Assembly (NCBI GenBank): GCA_938092005.1
Contig: CALKOU010000005.1
Location: 84,010-148,009 of the forward strand
Reading direction: 5' to 3'
From: an uncultured Flavobacteriaceae bacterium
Lineage (GTDB): Bacteria > Bacteroidota > Bacteroidia > Flavobacteriales > Flavobacteriaceae
Length of the DNA stretch: 64,000 nucleotides
Positions 43,333 to 52,586 of the stretch are shown here, in pieces; within the stretch, counting starts at the first letter, position 1, and each line of letters starts with the position of its first letter. Below the pieces are notes generated by a model, which was given only the letters and a program-made list of their open reading frames with translations, was not told the DNA's origin and ran no database searches. Made by a program: the position numbers and the translations under genes.

Positions 43333-45498
43333 ATGAGCAAAAAAAAGAAAGGGCTTTCGATACAAAAAAGCATTCTACAAGTTTTAGAACAAACACCATC
43401 GCAATCGTTTACATATAAGCAAATTGCATCACGGTTGGGAATAAAAGATGCAAGTGGTCGCAATCACATCATTAAAAATTTAAAAAAATTAGCAGAAAGC
43501 GGCATCATTGAGCAACGATCTCGTGGTAGTTATCAATCCAAAAAAAACGATGCATATCATCAAGGTATTTTAGATCTATCAGCAAACGGAACAGGATTTA
43601 TTATTTCAGATGATTTTGAAGACGATCTAAGAGTGTCTTCTAATCAACATCACAAAGCTTTTGGTGGAGATGTGGTGCGCTTTTATGCATATCCTGCAAG
43701 GGGAAAAAGAAAGCAAGAAGCTAAAATAGTAGAAATTGTTGAGCGTAAGCGCAAGCAATTTGTAGGTACGCTTCAAAAAAAGAACGGAACCTTATTCGTA
43801 CGTGTTAGTCCAAGGATATCGACTGTTGATTTTTATATAAATAGAACTCCAAAAATAAATACAGAAGACGGTGATCGGGTTTTGATTTCGTTCAACGATT
43901 GGAAAGACACCAAATCACCACAAGCTACCATTCTTGAAGTTTTAGGTACTCCAGGGGAAGCAGACACCGAAATACATACCATATTAGCAGAATACGGCCT
44001 GCCTTACACATTTGATGCCCATATAGAAGCAGAAGCAAATAATATTAGTGAAGAAATTACAGATGCGGAAATATCAAAACGTATGGATTATCGAGATGTG
44101 TTAACATTTACGATAGACCCAACAGATGCAAAGGATTTTGATGACGCGCTTTCTTTTAAAACACTTGATGATGATTTATTTGAAGTAGGCATTCATATTG
44201 CTGATGTTTCCCACTACGTACAACCCGGAACGGTATTGGATGATGAGGCATATAATCGAGCCACATCGGTATATTTGGTAGATCGTGTGGTACCCATGTT
44301 ACCCGAACAACTTTCAAACAAAGTGTGTTCTCTAAGACCCAACGAAGAAAAATTAACCTTTGCAGCTATTTTTACACTAGATCAGCATGGCAATGTTAAA
44401 GCACAAAAATTTGGGAGGACCATCATCAATTCTGATTATAGGTTTGCTTATCACGAAGCGCAACACATTATTGAAACAGAGCAAGCTACGATTCCTGCTG
44501 AATTGTCTCTTTCTAAAGAAGCATATACCGTTAGCGATGCGGTAATGCATGCTATTTTACAATTAAATAATACCGCCAAACGCCTACGTAAAAAAAGGAT
44601 GCAAAGCGGGGCTATTTCTTTTGATAAAGAAGAAGTTTGTTTTACCTTAGATAAAAACAAACAACCCACAGATGTTTTTGTTAAGACAAGCAAAGACGCT
44701 AATAAGCTTATTGAAGAATATATGTTGCTTGCCAACAAAAAAGTTTCGGAGTTTATTGCAAAAGAAGATCCCAAGAAGACGTTTGTGTTTCGTGTGCATG
44801 ATGAACCAGACGAGGAAAAATTAGAAAATTTGAAACGAGTAATCGGAAGTTTTGGGTATTCCTTGAATTTGGCCTCATCACAAACTACAGCTCGTTCTAT
44901 AAACAAACTGCTAAAAGACATTCAAAACAAACGCGAGCAAAACCTTATTGATACACTTACGATTAGAAGCATGAGCAAAGCAACGTATACCACCCAGAAT
45001 ATTGGGCATTATGGTTTAGCGTTTGATTATTATTCTCACTTTACGTCCCCGATCCGTAGGTACCCCGATGTAGTCGCTCATCGTTTGTTACAACACTATT
45101 TGGATGGAAAAAAACCACCTAAACCCGACACCTACGAATCGGCAATGAAACATTGTTCAGCTATGGAAATTTTAGCTACAAAAGCCGAGCGTGACTCCAT
45201 TAAGTTTATGCAAGTAAAGTATATGGAAGAACGTATAGGTCAACAGTTTACAGGTATTATTTCAGGAGTTGTGGAGCGTGGTTTATATGTTGAAGTTGAA
45301 GGAAATAAATGTGAAGGTATGGCGCGCCCTCAAGATATTCCAGGTGATTATTATGTTTATGACGAGCGTAATTATGCGTTTGTTGGTAATAAAACCAAAA
45401 CAATATTTCAACTTGGTGACCGGGTTAAAATAGAAGTCGTTGCTGCTGATCCCATCAAACGCCATTTAGATTTTGACATATTGGAGCACGTAGAATAA
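43333..45498 (+). CDS. rnr: Ribonuclease R
   Basis: The 721-aa product is a 3'-5' exoribonuclease of the RNB family. A winged-helix-like N-terminus (about 10-65), cold-shock domains, the RNB catalytic motif DPTDAKDFDDALSF (about 260) and a C-terminal S1 domain (ITGIISGVVERGLYVEV-like, about 640-715) are visible in order. It degrades structured RNA and takes part in rRNA quality control. Confidence 0.96.
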   Translation: MSKKKKGLSIQKSILQVLEQTPSQSFTYKQIASRLGIKDASGRNHIIKNLKKLAESGIIEQRSRGSYQSKKNDAYHQGILDLSANGTGFIISDDFEDDLRVSSNQHHKAFGGDVVRFYAYPARGKRKQEAKIVEIVERKRKQFVGTLQKKNGTLFVRVSPRISTVDFYINRTPKINTEDGDRVLISFNDWKDTKSPQATILEVLGTPGEADTEIHTILAEYGLPYTFDAHIEAEANNISEEITDAEISKRMDYRDVLTFTIDPTDAKDFDDALSFKTLDDDLFEVGIHIADVSHYVQPGTVLDDEAYNRATSVYLVDRVVPMLPEQLSNKVCSLRPNEEKLTFAAIFTLDQHGNVKAQKFGRTIINSDYRFAYHEAQHIIETEQATIPAELSLSKEAYTVSDAVMHAILQLNNTAKRLRKKRMQSGAISFDKEEVCFTLDKNKQPTDVFVKTSKDANKLIEEYMLLANKKVSEFIAKEDPKKTFVFRVHDEPDEEKLENLKRVIGSFGYSLNLASSQTTARSINKLLKDIQNKREQNLIDTLTIRSMSKATYTTQNIGHYGLAFDYYSHFTSPIRRYPDVVAHRLLQHYLDGKKPPKPDTYESAMKHCSAMEILATKAERDSIKFMQVKYMEERIGQQFTGIISGVVERGLYVEVEGNKCEGMARPQDIPGDYYVYDERNYAFVGNKTKTIFQLGDRVKIEVVAADPIKRHLDFDILEHVE

Positions 45499-45502
45499 TA
45501 TG

Positions 45503-45510
45503 TATCTTTG
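45503..45510 (+). promoter_or_regulatory. Probable -7 box of the DUF2807 gene
   Basis: TATCTTTG, matching TAnnTTTG, 15 bp before the ATG at 45526. Confidence 0.5.
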
Positions 45511-45525
45511 GGAAAAGGGTTTTTT

Positions 45526-46215
45526 ATGCGTATCCTCATTATAATATTGTTTGTTTCTACATTTGCGCAATCTCAAGCACTAAAACTTGGCGAGTTCAAC
45601 GAAGTCAGGGTATTTGACGGTATTCGGCTAACGATTATTCCTTCCGAGGCAGACTCTTTGGTAGTAGAAGGAAAAAACAAATCATATTTATCCGTAAAAA
45701 ATAAAAACGGACGTCTTTATATCCGCATGGATATTAAAAAACGCTTGGGCGGTTTTAATACTACTGTTGCTTTGTTTAACTCCAATCTTTTAGAAACCAT
45801 TTGTGCAAACGAAGGCGCTTTTGTGTCTTCTCAAGATGTGTTATTTCAACCAAGCATAACACTTAAAGCCCAAGAAGGGGCAGAAATTGAAGCATTATTA
45901 GATGTTCAAAAAGTAAAAACAAAAACAGGCTCTGGCGGTATCGTTTCATTAAAGGGTGCAGCTAAAGTACAAGATCACAGTGCAGTAACAGGCGGTATTG
46001 TTAAGGCTGAAACACTAGATTCAGAACAAGTTGAGGTGCGTGTTAAAGCGGGGGGCAAAGTCGCGGTTCGCGCCACAGAGCTTGCTGAAATAAAAGTTTC
46101 GTTAGGCGGAACGGTACGTGTGTACGGAGAGCCTAAAAAACTAGTTCAATCTGTTGCTATTGGCGGCAATATCGAGCAGATAAAGAACGAAGAAGAACCC
46201 ATACCAAATGAGTGA
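45526..46215 (+). CDS. Head GIN domain (DUF2807) secreted protein
   Basis: The start is the ATG at 45526, because the signal peptide MRILIIILFVSTFAQSQ begins there; a TTG further up lies in the promoter. The 229-aa product is a repetitive beta-structure (GTVRVYGEP, SGGIVSLKGAAKV) typical of DUF2807, which folds as a beta-helix/solenoid. Function is unknown; a periplasmic or surface location is predicted. It overlaps the LysE-type gene by 8 bp. Confidence 0.85.
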   Translation: MRILIIILFVSTFAQSQALKLGEFNEVRVFDGIRLTIIPSEADSLVVEGKNKSYLSVKNKNGRLYIRMDIKKRLGGFNTTVALFNSNLLETICANEGAFVSSQDVLFQPSITLKAQEGAEIEALLDVQKVKTKTGSGGIVSLKGAAKVQDHSAVTGGIVKAETLDSEQVEVRVKAGGKVAVRATELAEIKVSLGGTVRVYGEPKKLVQSVAIGGNIEQIKNEEEPIPNE

Positions 46216-46852
46216 AATTCTAGCAGCAATTCCTCTTTCATTGTTGCTTGTTTTTTCTACTGGCCCAATTTCTTTTGTTATTGTTGAAACCAGTATTTCC
46301 AAAGGATTCCGGCGTGCCTTTTGTGTGGATATAGGTGCTGTGTTAGCGGACATTGTTTTTATTCTTATTGCCGTATTTAGTGCACAGTCTTTACGCAACA
46401 GCCTAGCCGAAAACCCACGGTGGTTTATTTTAGGTGGCGTGATATTATGTGCTTTTGGAATAGTTTCCTTTTTGTTAGCTAGTAAAAATAAGCAGCGCAC
46501 CGTATTTGACGCTGAAGCACTTCCTAAAGGAAATTACCTTTTTTACATCGGCAAAGGTTTTTTACTGAACATCATCAATATTGGCACTTTTTTGTTTTGG
46601 GTGGGGCTGGTGGTGTTTGGTGCTGATTATTTGTTTTTTGTATATGTTTTGGTGATCTACTTACTATTAGATATTGTTAAAATATATTTAGCCAAGCAAT
46701 TAAAAACAACTTTAACTCCAACGGTGATTTACAAAATCAAACAATTGGTACACCTTATTGTGTTTGCCTTTGGGTTGTTTTTTGTGTTTCAAGGGAGTTT
46801 TCCAGAGCAGAAGGAGCAACTACAAACAATTATTGAGAATCAAATAAAGTAG
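46208..46852 (+). CDS. LysE/RhtB family amino-acid exporter
   Basis: The 214-aa product has about six membrane spans and the LysE-type N-terminus (LLLVFSTGPISFVIVETSIS, then KGFRRAFCVDIGAVLADIVF). The family exports amino acids or related small molecules; the substrate cannot be assigned. The gene overlaps the DUF2807 gene and is followed at once by tRNA-Cys on the other strand. Confidence 0.88.
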   Translation: MSEILAAIPLSLLLVFSTGPISFVIVETSISKGFRRAFCVDIGAVLADIVFILIAVFSAQSLRNSLAENPRWFILGGVILCAFGIVSFLLASKNKQRTVFDAEALPKGNYLFYIGKGFLLNIINIGTFLFWVGLVVFGADYLFFVYVLVIYLLLDIVKIYLAKQLKTTLTPTVIYKIKQLVHLIVFAFGLFFVFQGSFPEQKEQLQTIIENQIK

Positions 46853-46923
46853 AGGCACCGAGCGGATTCGAACCGCTGTACAAGCTTTTGCAGAGCTCTG
46901 CCTAGCCACTCGGCCACGGTGCC
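46853..46923 (-). tRNA. tRNA-Cys (GCA)
   Basis: A 71-nt cloverleaf on the - strand: acceptor GGCACCG / CGGTGCC, anticodon loop CTGCAAA (GCA), T arm AGCGG TTCGAAT CCGCT, discriminator T. CCA is not encoded. Confidence 0.95.
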
Positions 46924-47207
46924 ATTAGGGATGCAAAAGTAGCATTTTTTTTATTGTAACCAGACAACCTTCTTTCGTAAAAGAAAATACACCGCCTTAC
47001 GATTTTTCTTCCGTAAGTTATAGTTAATTTTTTTTGTTAACTTAGCAATGAACAAAACCCAAATCTGTTCTACAACCGAACGTTTAACTGCCATAGGCAG
47101 GCCTACGACATTTCGAATTTTAGAATTTTTTTTGGATGCAAGAAAAACAATAGCATTAGCACGGAGCTTTACACGCTGCTGTAGCTAAAAAATCTAACAC
47201 CAAAAAA
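46924..47207. other. Intergenic region upstream of a barrel-protein gene
   Basis: No gene or RNA recognised in these 284 bp. An AGTTAA / TTAACT inverted repeat with a 9-nt spacer lies near 47020-47042; too weak to call. Confidence 0.4.
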
Positions 47208-48431
47208 GTGAACAAAGCAATAATTATATTTTTAACCGTAACCCTTACTTTAAATAGCTATTCACAAAACTCTTTTGAAAAAGGGTACTATATTGATAAC
47301 GCTAACCAAAAAGTGGAAGGGCTTATTAAAAACCGAGACTGGTTAAACAATCCGAGTAAATTTAAATTCAAACTTTCAGAAAACTCACAGCAAATAACAC
47401 TGACCATAAGGTCGGTCAAAGAATTTGGCATTCTAAACAAATTAAAATATATAAAGCAAACGGTTCAAATCGATAGATCGAGTGAAAGACTAGGCGAAAT
47501 AAGTAATTTAAAAAGGGCAAGATTTAATAATGAAGAGTTATTCCTCAAAGTACTAGTTGAAGGAAAAGCTAATTTGTATTTATATGAAGAAACAGGGCTT
47601 GTTAGATATTTTTTTAGTGTAGACAATAAGAGCATTGAACAATTAATCTATAAAAGTTATCTAAACTCAGAGCATCACGTGGCTAAAAACAATGCATTTA
47701 GACAGCAGTTGTGGCGCAACCTAAGGTGTCATAGCATCACGCTCAATCAAGTTGAAAAAGCGGGTTACAAACGAACAGATTTAATCAAGTTGTTTCAAAA
47801 ATTTAATGATTGTAACAATGCGACCGGGATCAATTTTGAGAAAAAAGCCAAAAAAAAGGTGTTTAATTTAACACTTAGACCGGGTGTTAAAAACGCGTCA
47901 CTAAACCTACAAGGCGAACAATCTTTATGGAAAGAAACAAAATTTGAGAATCAAACAGGATATAGGTTTGGAATAGAGGCAGGGTTTACATTGCCATTTA
48001 ATAATAACAAATGGAATATACTTTTAGAACCAACCTATAGTTATTTCAAGTCTAAAAAGACATTCGTTTCAAACAAAACAACAGGCGACAAAATGATTGC
48101 TAGTGTAAACTATAAATCTCTTGAAATTCCACTTACACTGAGACATTACTTTTTTCTTAACGACAAATCAAAAATATTTGCAAACACATCTTTTATAAGC
48201 GAATACAATTTAAACTCATCACTAGAGTTAACCAGGCCTACAGGATATCGTATTAAATTATTTGACATCTCAACAAATATAGATTTCGCGTTTGGAATCG
48301 GGTATAAATATCAAGATCGATATAGCTTAGAATTTAGATACCAGTTTGGAAAAAATCTTTTAAGTGATTATGTCTCTTGGCGTTCTGAATTGAATTCATT
48401 TTCCATAATAATGGGTTACTCATTATTTTAA
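47208..48431 (+). CDS. Outer-membrane beta-barrel protein, unknown function
   Basis: The 407-aa product starts at GTG with a signal peptide (NKAIIIFLTVTLTLNSYSQ). The N-terminal part (GYYIDNANQKVEGLIKNRDW) resembles a module found at the front of many uncharacterised Bacteroidota proteins, and the C-terminal half (from about 225) alternates like an outer-membrane barrel, ending FSIIMGYSLF with a terminal Phe. I do not know its role. It is more AT-rich than the neighbouring genes. Confidence 0.75.
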   Translation: MNKAIIIFLTVTLTLNSYSQNSFEKGYYIDNANQKVEGLIKNRDWLNNPSKFKFKLSENSQQITLTIRSVKEFGILNKLKYIKQTVQIDRSSERLGEISNLKRARFNNEELFLKVLVEGKANLYLYEETGLVRYFFSVDNKSIEQLIYKSYLNSEHHVAKNNAFRQQLWRNLRCHSITLNQVEKAGYKRTDLIKLFQKFNDCNNATGINFEKKAKKKVFNLTLRPGVKNASLNLQGEQSLWKETKFENQTGYRFGIEAGFTLPFNNNKWNILLEPTYSYFKSKKTFVSNKTTGDKMIASVNYKSLEIPLTLRHYFFLNDKSKIFANTSFISEYNLNSSLELTRPTGYRIKLFDISTNIDFAFGIGYKYQDRYSLEFRYQFGKNLLSDYVSWRSELNSFSIIMGYSLF

Positions 48432-48531
48432 TAACAACACCAAAGATTACAGACACAACTACACCCTCTCCCTGGTGCGCGCATGCCTTCTGTAAGCAGG
48501 TCTGTGCCTCATGACATTTTTAACAAAGCCA

Positions 48532-48888
48532 CTACCTTCCTTGCTCTAGCTCTACCGCTACGCTTGCGACATGTCCACCAATAGGCGGGTTTATCTTTGC
48601 CACTTTAATATTGGCTAAGGTTACTTGCGCACTGGCTTCAAAAATGCGATCTAAAATGCGTTGTGCTACGTGTTCCAATAGCTTGGAGGGCGTTGCCATT
48701 TCTTCACGCACACAAGCGCAAAGCGTTACATAATCAATAGTGTCTGCCAGTTGGTCCGAAACGGCGGAGGTTGACAAGTCGCCTTCCACCCACACATCCA
48801 CACGATAGTCGCTGCCAATCAGCGTTTCCTCAGGCAAACAACCGTGGTAGGCATATACCTGAATGTTTTCTACATATACTTTTCCCAT
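48532..48888 (-). CDS. folB: Dihydroneopterin aldolase
   Basis: The 118-aa product acts in folate synthesis, cleaving dihydroneopterin. Family features: VYVENIQVYAYHGCLPEE at the start, DTIDYVTLCACVREEM, and LLEHVAQRILDRIF with the Glu of the active-site region. Single gene, divergent from glnS. Confidence 0.93.
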   Translation of the reverse strand: MGKVYVENIQVYAYHGCLPEETLIGSDYRVDVWVEGDLSTSAVSDQLADTIDYVTLCACVREEMATPSKLLEHVAQRILDRIFEASAQVTLANIKVAKINPPIGGHVASVAVELEQGR

Positions 48889-48935
48889 AGTGCGTCAAAT
48901 ATAAAAACTTAAACAACGGAGTTGGTGTAAATAAT

Positions 48936-48943
48936 TACCTTTG
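48936..48943 (+). promoter_or_regulatory. Probable -7 box of the glnS promoter
   Basis: TACCTTTG, matching TAnnTTTG, 16 bp before the glnS ATG. Confidence 0.5.
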
Positions 48944-48959
48944 CGACAAACTTTTTTCG

Positions 48960-50966
48960 ATGAGCGAAACGCCTTCCAAACACTTTCTGGAGCACATTAT
49001 AGACGAGGACCTGTCACAAGGCCTTGACCCTTCGCTGTTGCGCTTTCGCTTTCCGCCCGAACCCAATGGTTATTTGCACATTGGTCACGTAAAGGCCATT
49101 TGCCTAAACTTTGAGCTGGGCAAGGCATACAAGGCACCTGTAAACCTTCGCTTTGACGACACCAACCCCGCCAAAGAAGAACAACATTTTGTAGACGCCA
49201 TCAAAAAAGACATTGCATGGCTGGGTTATGCATGGGATAAGGAATGCTATGCCTCCGATTATTTTGAGCAGCTTTATGCATGGGCTGTACAGCTCATTAA
49301 CGCGGGGCACGCCTATGTAGACGCGCAAACACCAGAACAAATTGCAGAGCAAAAAGGAACCCCCACCACAGCGGGTTTGGCAAGTCCGTTTCGGGATCAA
49401 GACCCTAAAGAAGCCTTGCGCCTTTTCGAAGAAATGAAAGCTGGCAAGCATCCCGAGGGAGCTTATGTTTTACGCTTTAAAGGCGATATGGCATCGCCCA
49501 ACATGCTGTTGCGGGACCCGATTTTGTACCGCATCTTGCACAAGGCGCACCACCGCACCAAAAACGATTGGAACATTTACCCCATGTATGACTGGGCACA
49601 CGGACAATCGGATTACATCGAGCAAATATCGCATTCGCTATGTACGCTTGAGTTTAAACCTCACCGAGATTTATACGAGTTATTTTTAGATCATTTGGCA
49701 AGCGAAGGCTTGCGCCCTAAACAGCGCGAGTTTGCACGTCTAAACCTAAACTATACCATAACGAGCAAACGAAAATTACAACGCTTGGTTGAAGAAGGCC
49801 AAGTAACCGGGTGGGACGATCCACGTATGCCTACCATCAGCGGATTGCGCCGCCGTGGATATACGCCAGCATCGCTGCGCAAGTTTGCCGAAACGGTTGG
49901 TGTTGCCAAACGAGAAAATGTCATTGATGCCTCATTGTTAGAGTTTTGCGTACGAGAAGATTTAAACAAGACCGCAATGCGCGCTATGGCCGTGGTAAAC
50001 CCCGTTAAAATTGTGATTACCAATTACCCTGAAGGCAATGGCGAAACCCTAACGACTGACAACAACCCCGAAGACGATACGGCAGGCACACGTCAAATAC
50101 CCTTTTCTAAGACACTTTACATCGAACAAGACGACTTTAAAGAAGAAGCCAACCGCAAGTTTTTCCGCTTAAAGATTGGTGGCGAAGTGCGCCTCAAAAG
50201 CGCATATATCATCAAAGCGGAGTCGGTTGAAAAAGACACGGCGGGCAACATTCAAACCGTATTTTGCACCTATGATCCTAAAAGTTTGAGTGGAAGCGGC
50301 ACAGCCGAAAGCCAACGCAAAGTAAAGGCGACCATTCATTGGGTGTCGGTAGCACACGCACAACAAGTAACGGTACGCCAATACGACCGTTTGTTTAAAA
50401 CGGAAACCCCGGACGGAGACAAAGAGGTAGATTTCCTAAACCACATCAATCCGGATTCGTTGACCGAAAGCACCGCTTATGCCGAGCCTATGCTTGCTGC
50501 GGCAAAAGCAGGCGACAGCTTTCAGTTCCAACGGCTTGGCTACTTTGTATGCGATCAAGACAGCACGGCAACAAACGTCGTTTTTAATAAAACGGTAGGC
50601 CTTCGTGACACTTGGGCAAAGCAACAAGAAGCACCTAAGCAATCACAACAGCCAATATCCAGCGCTACGCCGATCAGCGAGCTGCGTAAGCTTGGCAAGA
50701 AGTTTACGTCCCTAAATGCCGAAAAACAACAAGCCGTTGCCGCTCAAATAGCAGCACTTGCTAAAGACATTCCAGTAGCTGAATTGGCAACCTTGTATAA
50801 TACAGCAGCCAAAAAAACGGGAACCCGTATAGCTGTTGCTATTGTCCTTGCTGAATACCAAAAAACAAACCCCAAGCTTGAACAAGACGCCATTGCTTTT
50901 ATAGAAAAGGCACAAACAGATAAAAACCCATTATTGATTCAATATGCACAACACGTTACGATATAG
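48960..50966 (+). CDS. glnS: Glutaminyl-tRNA synthetase with C-terminal extension
   Basis: The 668-aa product charges tRNA-Gln. HIGH motif region PPEPNGYLHIGHVKA near residue 32; KMSKS-like ITSKRKLQRLV. The catalytic and anticodon-binding domains end near residue 555, matching the E. coli length. About 110 further residues follow (from SSATPISELRKLGKKFTSL), Ala-rich and predicted helical. In Bacteroidota and Deinococcus GlnRS is often fused to a YqeY domain; this tail sits where YqeY would but looks diverged or reduced. Codon use in this gene is more C-rich at third positions than in neighbours. Confidence 0.94.
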   Translation: MSETPSKHFLEHIIDEDLSQGLDPSLLRFRFPPEPNGYLHIGHVKAICLNFELGKAYKAPVNLRFDDTNPAKEEQHFVDAIKKDIAWLGYAWDKECYASDYFEQLYAWAVQLINAGHAYVDAQTPEQIAEQKGTPTTAGLASPFRDQDPKEALRLFEEMKAGKHPEGAYVLRFKGDMASPNMLLRDPILYRILHKAHHRTKNDWNIYPMYDWAHGQSDYIEQISHSLCTLEFKPHRDLYELFLDHLASEGLRPKQREFARLNLNYTITSKRKLQRLVEEGQVTGWDDPRMPTISGLRRRGYTPASLRKFAETVGVAKRENVIDASLLEFCVREDLNKTAMRAMAVVNPVKIVITNYPEGNGETLTTDNNPEDDTAGTRQIPFSKTLYIEQDDFKEEANRKFFRLKIGGEVRLKSAYIIKAESVEKDTAGNIQTVFCTYDPKSLSGSGTAESQRKVKATIHWVSVAHAQQVTVRQYDRLFKTETPDGDKEVDFLNHINPDSLTESTAYAEPMLAAAKAGDSFQFQRLGYFVCDQDSTATNVVFNKTVGLRDTWAKQQEAPKQSQQPISSATPISELRKLGKKFTSLNAEKQQAVAAQIAALAKDIPVAELATLYNTAAKKTGTRIAVAIVLAEYQKTNPKLEQDAIAFIEKAQTDKNPLLIQYAQHVTI

Positions 50967-51558
50967 CCTGATACTGTTATGTTCAATTTTTGCACTTTCA
51001 ACGCAAGCACAAACAGATGTGGGCTCTTGGTTGATTTATAAAAACAAACTTAAACTTAACGAAAAGACGAGCATTGACACCCAGTATCAACACCGCAGCT
51101 TTAGGCTAGACTTAAATGAAGATCAGGCACTCTTTACTACTGGTGTAAGCCATAAACTGGCGCCTAACATTACGGTTGCTGCAGGATATCGAAAAATTGC
51201 GGCTATTATGGAAAATGGCGCGTACCAAAAAATTGCCTTTAAAACACAGCTCAACAAAGTGAGTTTTACAAATTCATTTTTTTTAGAAGAACGCTGGATT
51301 GACAAATCGTTACAGTTACGCTACCGCTTTGGATTAACGGCAACATATCCGCTTACAGAAAAGGTTGCACTCAGTCTTACAGAGGAGGTTTTTCTTCAAA
51401 ACTCAGGAACAAGCTTTAATCAAAATCGTATAACAGCTCAAGTATCACATGCATTTTCAAATGTGTTTACACTAAACACAGGTATTATGCACTGGCAGTT
51501 TCCAAACCAAAAAAAGATTGTTTTCTTGGTGTCGTTAACTCACGCTATTAGCCTTTAA
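50944..51558 (+). CDS. DUF2490 outer-membrane-type protein
   Basis: The 204-aa product has a signal peptide (MHNTLRYSLILLCSIFALSTQAQ) and the DUF2490 layout: QTDVGSWLIYKNKLKLNEK, then beta strands, as in LRYRFGLTATYPLTEKVALS. An outer-membrane barrel is likely; function unknown. The start overlaps the glnS stop by 23 bp. Confidence 0.85.
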   Translation: MHNTLRYSLILLCSIFALSTQAQTDVGSWLIYKNKLKLNEKTSIDTQYQHRSFRLDLNEDQALFTTGVSHKLAPNITVAAGYRKIAAIMENGAYQKIAFKTQLNKVSFTNSFFLEERWIDKSLQLRYRFGLTATYPLTEKVALSLTEEVFLQNSGTSFNQNRITAQVSHAFSNVFTLNTGIMHWQFPNQKKIVFLVSLTHAISL

Positions 51559-51612
51559 CAAAAAAGCCTAACACGGAGTTGGTGTTGATTTTTACGATGT
51601 TCCAGCTTGCGC

Positions 51613-52542
51613 CTAAGCTTCGCCTTTGTTTTCTTTTCCTCTTTTCATTGCCTCGCCGATTTGGTTGCTTGCCGTAAACGAAGCTACCATGTTGTTAAGC
51701 ATGTCAGACCCCGCTTGTGGCGTATTTGGCAATAGTATTAGGTTAGAGTTGGTTTCCTCCCCTATGGATTGAAGGGTGTCGTAGTGTTGCGTGACCACAA
51801 TAAGTGCAGACGCCTCTTGCGAGTTAATCCCTACTTTGTTAAGCACCTCTACTGATTCTTCAAGTCCGCGAGCAATTTCACGACGCTGGTCGGCAATACC
51901 TTGACCCTGTAACCGTTTCGACTCGGCTTCAGCCTTTGCTTTTTCTACTATTAAGATACGAGCCGCATCCCCTTCGTATTGTGCAGCAATTTTTTCCCTT
52001 TCAGAAGCATTGATTCGATTCATTGCTTGTTTTACTTGCTCATCGGGATCAATATCTGTTACGAGGGTTTTGATGATGTCGTATCCGTAGTTAATCATGG
52101 CGTCATTAAGCTCTGCTTTTACAGCAATTGCAATATCGTCTTTTCGTTCAAAGACATCATCTAGACGCATTTTAGGCACTTCGGCACGCACCACGTCAAA
52201 CACATATGAGGTTATTTGGTCGTGGGGGTAATCCAACTTATAAAAGGCGTCGTACACCTTTTCTTTTATGACCATAAACTGAACCGACACCTTAAGCTTT
52301 ACAAAGACATCATCTTTGGTTTTGGTTTCAACAATAACATCTAATTGTTGAATTTTAAGACTTAATCGTCCAGCAATTCGATCCACGACAGGAATGCGCA
52401 ATTGCAGTCCCGATTGACGAATGCTTTGAAAGCGTCCAAAGCGCTCAATAACAGCAGCTGTTTGTTGTTTTACAATAAATATAGCGGATATGACAAAGAG
52501 GACAATCCCGAAGCCAATAAGTAGATTGCTAAAAAATTCCAT
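51613..52542 (-). CDS. SPFH/Band 7 (stomatin-like) membrane protein
   Basis: The 309-aa product has one N-terminal membrane span (about 6-24) followed by VKQQTAAVIERFGRFQSIRQ, an SPFH domain, and a long charged helical region (NASEREKIAAQYEGDAARIL, VEKAKAEAESKRLQGQG) that forms coiled coils. Such proteins make large membrane-bound rings linked to membrane organisation and protease control. No protease or NfeD gene lies beside it. Confidence 0.92.
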   Translation of the reverse strand: MEFFSNLLIGFGIVLFVISAIFIVKQQTAAVIERFGRFQSIRQSGLQLRIPVVDRIAGRLSLKIQQLDVIVETKTKDDVFVKLKVSVQFMVIKEKVYDAFYKLDYPHDQITSYVFDVVRAEVPKMRLDDVFERKDDIAIAVKAELNDAMINYGYDIIKTLVTDIDPDEQVKQAMNRINASEREKIAAQYEGDAARILIVEKAKAEAESKRLQGQGIADQRREIARGLEESVEVLNKVGINSQEASALIVVTQHYDTLQSIGEETNSNLILLPNTPQAGSDMLNNMVASFTASNQIGEAMKRGKENKGEA

Positions 52543-52586
52543 GTGTTTTTGATTTTAGAAGTTCCACTAAAGGTAATACAAATGCG

